Assembly (NCBI RefSeq): GCF_011030405.1
Contig: NZ_JAAJTJ010000013.1
Span: 37,530-101,529 of the forward strand
Direction: 5' to 3'
Origin: Parapedobacter sp. SGR-10
GTDB taxonomy: Bacteria; Bacteroidota; Bacteroidia; Sphingobacteriales; Sphingobacteriaceae
Length of the DNA: 64,000 nt
Shown: positions 59,610 to 64,000 of the stretch, in pieces
How positions within the stretch are numbered: the first letter of the stretch is position 1
Layout: each line of letters opens with the position of its first letter
Translations under genes and position numbers: made by a program
The notes under the pieces: model-generated
Seen by the model: the letters and a program-made list of their open reading frames with translations, nothing else
Database searches by the model: none
Told to the model about the DNA's origin: nothing

Positions 59610-60825
59610 TAAACAACCTCCTTTGAATATGCAGGCGCAGATAGATATAATAGCATACCGCGATCAATACCCCCATGCTTCCCATGACATAGAGTGTACT
59701 TTTGATACCGATCGTATCGGCGACGGAACCGATCAATAAACTCCCTATCGGAAAGACACCTTGAAAAGCCATCACATAATAAGACATGATACGTGCCCGG
59801 TATGCAGACATAGCATGTGTCTGTATATAGGTATTGATACTGGAATTCTGCATCATCATGGCAAAAGAGACAGCCCCCGTAAAAAAGAGTGCCGACGGCA
59901 GGTAATGTGCATAAGCCAACAGCAACAGAGAAGTCCCCATCATGAATGCAGAAAACATAACCCTGTACCGGAGATTCTCCCCCGACTTCAACCTGGCCAT
60001 CTGTATCGCACCCAACATCGCTCCAAAGCCAGCCACACTCTCAAACCAGGAAAACGTTGTCTCATCTCCTTTAAATAAGTCTTTGGCCACAGCTGGCAAT
60101 AACGAAGTGTAAGGTATCACAAATAGGCTCGAACAGGTCATGATGATAATCAACGAGGCCAAATGGGGCGAACGCTTCAGATAATCAAATCCATCCAACA
60201 AGCCTTGCCAATTGGAAGATCCTTTGGGATTCGTAGGCGCTTTTTCGACTACCTTCATCATAGAAAGTGTCGTGAGCACAGGCACGAAACTCAAAAAATT
60301 AACCAAAAAACACGCCTGCTCGCCATACATACTCAACAATACCCCTCCGATTGCCGGGCCGACCATACGGGCCGCATTGAACACGGAGGAGTTTAATGCG
60401 ATGGCATTGGGCAAATCTTTCTTCTGATCGACCAGAGACACCAACAGAGCCTGTCTAGACACGACATCAAAAGCATTGATCACGCCTTGAGCAAAACCAA
60501 GTACGCACAGCCACCATACTGTAGCCCAGCCCATAAAAACAACGAGGGTCAATATACCTGCCTGCAACATGAGCAATACCTGCGTCATCACGACCAGTCT
60601 GTACTTTGACCGACGATCGACAAAACTGCCGATAAAAGGAGACAGCACCAATGACGGCAAGAGTGAAACGAAAGAAACAAACCCCAATAAGAAGACCGAT
60701 TCCGTCAACCTATACACCAACCAGCTGATCGCTATACGCTGCATCCAGGTCCCCAATAGCGAAATAGACTGCCCGATAGTGTGCAGCCGAAAATTGGGAT
60801 ATTGAAGCGATCTAAATAATTCCAT
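59602..60825 (-). CDS. MFS transporter, EntS-like
   Basis: A 407-aa, roughly 12-helix major facilitator; start at ATG 60825 (MELFRSLQYPNFRLHTIGQSISLLGTWMQRIAISWLVY). Motif A-like segment FIGSFVDRRSKYRLVV and family segments FDVVSRQALLVSLVD and AIALNSSVFNAARMVGPAIGGVLL place it in the EntS/DHA3 group, which exports drugs or siderophores. Substrate not deducible. Confidence 0.88.
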   Translation of the reverse strand: MELFRSLQYPNFRLHTIGQSISLLGTWMQRIAISWLVYRLTESVFLLGFVSFVSLLPSLVLSPFIGSFVDRRSKYRLVVMTQVLLMLQAGILTLVVFMGWATVWWLCVLGFAQGVINAFDVVSRQALLVSLVDQKKDLPNAIALNSSVFNAARMVGPAIGGVLLSMYGEQACFLVNFLSFVPVLTTLSMMKVVEKAPTNPKGSSNWQGLLDGFDYLKRSPHLASLIIIMTCSSLFVIPYTSLLPAVAKDLFKGDETTFSWFESVAGFGAMLGAIQMARLKSGENLRYRVMFSAFMMGTSLLLLAYAHYLPSALFFTGAVSFAMMMQNSSINTYIQTHAMSAYRARIMSYYVMAFQGVFPIGSLLIGSVADTIGIKSTLYVMGSMGVLIAVCYYIYLRLHIQRRLFKM

Positions 60826-61002
60826 TATTGTTTTAATGTCTAAAAAAACAGTATTCTTTTTAGTCTGTGGCTTAATCACAGATTAAAAGAATACCAAAAT
60901 AAACATCACATTCCTCTAGAATTTCTCTTCAACGGCAGAGGAGAGTCGATAATTCCTCTTTGATAGGACTACAATTAAATTGCATATCAAAACGGAATTA
61001 TC

Positions 61003-61010
61003 TAAGTTTG
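61003..61010 (+). promoter_or_regulatory. -7 box TAAGTTTG
   Basis: Matches TAnnTTTG, 54 nt before the transaldolase start. Confidence 0.6.
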
Positions 61011-61064
61011 TAACGTATCAAAGATAAGATAGTTTTAATTTATCAAAATTCAACAAACATAAAC

Positions 61065-61724
61065 ATGAAATTTTTTATTGACACGGCCAATCTGGCGCAA
61101 ATCAAAGAGGCACAGGATTTAGGTGTTTTGGATGGTGTGACCACCAACCCAAGCCTGATGGCCAAAGAGGGTATCTCCGGAGAAGAAAACGTTATCAACC
61201 ATTACAAAGCCATCTGCGCAATCGTTGACGGTGACGTCAGTGCCGAGGTGATCAGTACAGATTATGAAACGATGATCAAAGAAGGCGAAGCTTTGGCAGC
61301 ATTGGATCCAAAGATCGTGGTCAAGGTACCGATGATCAAGGACGGTGTCAAAGCCATCAAATATTTCAGTAAGAAAGGCATCAAGACTAACTGTACGTTG
61401 GTATTCTCTGCTGGTCAGGCATTATTGGCCGCCAAAGCAGGTGCGACATATGTCTCACCGTTCATCGGCAGACTGGATGACATTTCCGTTGATGGGTTAG
61501 GATTGATCGAAGAGATCAGGCTGATCTATGACAACTATGGATTTGAGACACAAATATTGGCAGCGTCTGTACGCAACAGTTCGCACATTCTGGGTTGCGC
61601 CAAGATCGGTGCAGATGTCATGACGGGACCACTATCTGCTATCACGGCTTTGCTGAAACACCCATTGACGGACAGCGGGCTGGCACAATTTCTGGCAGAC
61701 CATGCCAAAGCAGCCGGAAAGTAA
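61065..61724 (+). CDS. Transaldolase, TalC/FSA-type
   Basis: A 219-aa short transaldolase: [36 protein letters not shown], Schiff-base Lys in [39 protein letters not shown], and [13 protein letters not shown]. Class I aldolase barrel moving dihydroxyacetone units in the pentose-phosphate pathway; fructose-6-phosphate aldolase activity is possible in this subfamily. Confidence 0.94.
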   Translation: MKFFIDTANLAQIKEAQDLGVLDGVTTNPSLMAKEGISGEENVINHYKAICAIVDGDVSAEVISTDYETMIKEGEALAALDPKIVVKVPMIKDGVKAIKYFSKKGIKTNCTLVFSAGQALLAAKAGATYVSPFIGRLDDISVDGLGLIEEIRLIYDNYGFETQILAASVRNSSHILGCAKIGADVMTGPLSAITALLKHPLTDSGLAQFLADHAKAAGK

Positions 61725-61732
61725 ACTTTATT

Positions 61733-61763
61733 AATAACCCGGGAAATTCATCCCCGGGTTATT
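61733..61763. terminator. Terminator after transaldolase
   Basis: AATAACCCGGG (61733-61743) pairs perfectly with CCCGGGTTATT (61753-61763). Confidence 0.85.
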
Positions 61764-61872
61764 TAAATGCTTATACCAATTGCTCCCGATCATCCGGGGT
61801 TTCTGATAGACTTTTCATACTTTCAATTATTTTCCCTACTTTTATTTTGATTGTCACTAAAAGAAGATCAAA

Positions 61873-62700
61873 GTGCAGTTTCAGTTGTACACACCGCACA
61901 TAGCCTTGCAACCGTATGTTCAGGGAATTGTTTACACATCTACGGATGCGAGGAAAAACAACAATCTACAACGTATTGATTTTTTTCCTGTTGGATCCAG
62001 CTATATAGCTTTTGTCCTCCGGGAATCTGCTTATTTCCAAAGTTCCCAACAAGCGAAAGACTTTGTTCGTTTCAACTTCATGGGGCAGATAGAGCAACAC
62101 CAGCACGTTATCACTTCGTCTTTGTCCCTGGTATATGTATTGTTTCGTCCACACGGAGCCTATCGCTTATTGGGTATTCCACAGGATTTGTTGACGAATG
62201 CATGCTCTTCCCTAAACACATTGTTAGGGCATCAGATCAATGAGGTGCTTGCAAAATTGGAAGATCAATCTCACGATCATCTGGCTGTCCTCAGGATACT
62301 TCAGGAATGGTTATTGATGCGATTGGGACAAAATACAGATAAACAATCTGGCAGGGTCTCGTTTATTTGTCAAAAAATCATGGCGCACAGTGGCACTTTG
62401 CCCATCAAAGAGCTGAACAGGATGAGTTGCATGTCAAAACGTTCGATGGAACAGTATTTCAAAGAACAGGTGGGGCTCTCACCCAAGACGTTCAGCCGGA
62501 TTATCCGCTTTAACCAGGCTTACAAACAGCTTCAAAATTCCGAACAAACGGATTGGATGGAGATCGTCGAACGTTTTGATTATTTTGATCAGTCTCATTT
62601 CATTCATGAATTCAAGCGTTTCTTCGGATATACCCCTTCCCAAAGACATCTGAGCACCGAAAACTCAGATAGTGCCGGCCTCACCTATCCTTCCTTCTAA
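61873..62700 (+). CDS. AraC-family regulator
   Basis: A 275-aa regulator with GTG start (MQFQLYTPHIALQPYVQGIVYTST). An N-terminal DUF6597-like sensing domain is followed by a C-terminal AraC HTH (about 180-265: LPIKELNRMSCMSKRSMEQYFKEQVGLSPKTFSRIIRFNQAY...DWMEIVERFDYFDQSHFIHEFKRFFGYTPSQR). No regulated partner is evident; the adjacent lipoprotein genes are candidates. Confidence 0.85.
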   Translation: MQFQLYTPHIALQPYVQGIVYTSTDARKNNNLQRIDFFPVGSSYIAFVLRESAYFQSSQQAKDFVRFNFMGQIEQHQHVITSSLSLVYVLFRPHGAYRLLGIPQDLLTNACSSLNTLLGHQINEVLAKLEDQSHDHLAVLRILQEWLLMRLGQNTDKQSGRVSFICQKIMAHSGTLPIKELNRMSCMSKRSMEQYFKEQVGLSPKTFSRIIRFNQAYKQLQNSEQTDWMEIVERFDYFDQSHFIHEFKRFFGYTPSQRHLSTENSDSAGLTYPSF

Positions 62701-62832
62701 CGGGTATTAACCTATACATAAATTTGCGCTTTTTTACAATGGTCAGCGCTACCATTGCAGTATGTTTGCATATCACAGGCTTCCAGACAGGTCTATAAGC
62801 TTTCATGCGGAGGCTATAAAATATCTATTATT

Positions 62833-63561
62833 ATGAAAACAATACTTACAAAAAGCAACACATTACCCATAGGTATCCTATTGCTGTGCTTGAGCCTGAC
62901 GATAGCCTGCTCTAAAAAGAAAAAGAACGATCCCGAACCGTCAACGCCTACCTGCCGCATTATTACGGTCAGTGGTGATGGAAATACGCGCAATATTACC
63001 TATAATGATGAGGGCAAAATAAGCAAGGTAACGACTGCGGTCAGCACCCGCACATACGAATATAGTGGAAATACGGTGGTCGTGCATATCACAAATAGCG
63101 GAGCATTCGTGCAAAAAAACATCTATACGCTCAACAGCAACGGATTCGTAGCCAATAAACGAGAAGAACGCAACGAGACGGGTACGGAGTGGAGCAATGC
63201 GGAGTTTCTGTATAACGGAGGGACACAACTCATAAAAATCACATATACCAATTCCACAGGCGGATCACCCACCATAGCGACATTCTCATGGGCCAACGGC
63301 AACATACAGCCCGATGCAGGTGCGCTTGAATATTATAGCGACAAACCCACACAGCCCGGTGACTACTTCTACTATCAGGAAATATTCGAGCATGATGGCA
63401 TGAAAGTGTACAGGCCGAAGAATGCCGTAAAATCATTAACGGTTGGCAGCTCCACTATATCGGTGATGTACACGGAGGATCAGGACGGAAAGATCACGAA
63501 CATGACCATGCAACGCGGTACATTGGCCGATATCGTAAATTATCAGTATCAGTGTGATTAA
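62833..63561 (+). CDS. YD-repeat/DUF4595-like lipoprotein
   Basis: A 242-aa lipoprotein; start at ATG 62833 gives MKTILTKSNTLPIGILLLCLSLTIAC (lipobox TIAC). The mature part has strand repeats of the YD/DUF4595 type (ITYNDEGKISKVTTAVSTRTYEYSGNTVVVHITNSG...YTLNSNGFVANKREE). Probably surface- or periplasm-anchored; function unknown. A paralogue follows 79 bp downstream. Confidence 0.75.
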   Translation: MKTILTKSNTLPIGILLLCLSLTIACSKKKKNDPEPSTPTCRIITVSGDGNTRNITYNDEGKISKVTTAVSTRTYEYSGNTVVVHITNSGAFVQKNIYTLNSNGFVANKREERNETGTEWSNAEFLYNGGTQLIKITYTNSTGGSPTIATFSWANGNIQPDAGALEYYSDKPTQPGDYFYYQEIFEHDGMKVYRPKNAVKSLTVGSSTISVMYTEDQDGKITNMTMQRGTLADIVNYQYQCD

Positions 63562-63640
63562 TACAAAATGAAGTAAAAACCGAGTGTAACGAGTTCATTT
63601 ATGCCATTGAAAGCTTACACTCAATAAATAATTTAAACAG

Positions 63641-64000
63641 ATGAAAACAATACTTACGAAAAGCAACACATTACCAGTCGGAATCCTGTTGCTGTGTCTA
63701 ATCCTCACAACAGCTTGTTCCAAAAAAAACAAGGATAATCCAGAACCTATATGCCGCATCGTCACGGCCGGTGGAGAAGGCCTGCTCTTCCATATCAGCT
63801 ATAATCAAGAGGGCAAGATAAGCAAGGTAACGGTCGGAAGTACCACCCGTACATACGAATACAGCGGCAATACAGCCGTGGTGCATACAACAGTTGGCGG
63901 GGCATTTTTTTCACAAACAACCTATACACTCAACAATAACGGATTTGTCACCAATAAGCGCATAGAATTTAACGAGGCGGGTACCGATTGGATCAATACC
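63641..64000 (+). CDS. Paralogous DUF4595-like lipoprotein, cut by window edge
   Basis: From ATG 63641 the frame is open to the window end (120 codons). The signal (MKTILTKSNTLPVGILLLCL, lipobox TTAC) and the mature repeats (ISYNQEGKISKVTVGSTTRTYEYSGNTAVVHTT) are close to those of the upstream gene, so the pair arose by tandem duplication. The 3' part is outside the window. Confidence 0.75.
   Translation, partial: MKTILTKSNTLPVGILLLCLILTTACSKKNKDNPEPICRIVTAGGEGLLFHISYNQEGKISKVTVGSTTRTYEYSGNTAVVHTTVGGAFFSQTTYTLNNNGFVTNKRIEFNEAGTDWINT

Overview
The window is chromosomal DNA of a Bacteroidota bacterium, most likely a Sphingobacteriaceae member (Sphingobacterium/Pedobacter-like). Reasons: many promoters carry the Bacteroidota -7 element TAnnTTTG; IspG is the long form; the F1Fo-ATPase operon lacks atpD and atpC; there is a TonB receptor/DUF4374/PepSY iron locus; and palindromic intergenic repeats are abundant. 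Calls are made by eye, without database searches.

Layout. 1-7.2 kb is an accessory, defence-like island: the 5' part of a type I restriction R subunit, a DUF2971 protein, a WYL-domain regulator, a KAP-family NTPase with a small partner, and small secreted proteins or lipoproteins, one of them frameshifted at an A9 tract. Five copies of the dyad TGTGCA-N7-TGCACA, each exactly 9 bp from a -7 box, link these genes into one probable WYL regulon. 7.2-10.3 kb holds the most striking locus: an XRE regulator, divergent from a structured-RNA and repeat region resembling type V-F (Cas12f) guide RNA, then an ECF-type sigma factor, then a nuclease-dead, C-terminally truncated Cas12f/TnpB homologue. This has the architecture of an RNA-guided transcription-activation system (dCas12f plus sigma factor). 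Just downstream is a 22-unit array of imperfect dyads phased at 21 bp and a perfect 20-bp inverted repeat.

11-33 kb is mostly housekeeping: two uncharacterised genes, atpZ-X-B-E-F-H-A-G, a Pif1-like helicase, a cupin, purU, parE, an uncharacterised TIM-barrel-like enzyme, an RlmI-like methyltransferase, MarR, feoA-feoB with a Cys-rich partner, mnmA and two tRNA-Phe genes. 33-41.5 kb is an iron or xenosiderophore uptake locus (Xus-like: PepSY protein, AraC regulator, TonB receptor, DUF4374 lipoprotein) with an alpha/beta hydrolase next to an AraC gene fossil. 41.6-47.4 kb is a PLP-flavoured cluster (amidotransferase, YggS, AAA ATPase, GNAT, MocR regulator) into which a YCII/ECF41-like sigma cassette appears inserted between duplicated MocR promoters. 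47.4-48 kb shows a GIY-YIG nuclease lodged between an intact and a broken tRNA-Asn. 48-64 kb carries mgtE, a large HExxH metalloprotease with a beta-barrel-like tail, lpxB, mlaF-mlaE, a LiaF-like protein, ispG, an MFS transporter, a transaldolase, an AraC regulator and two tandem paralogous lipoproteins, the second cut by the window edge.
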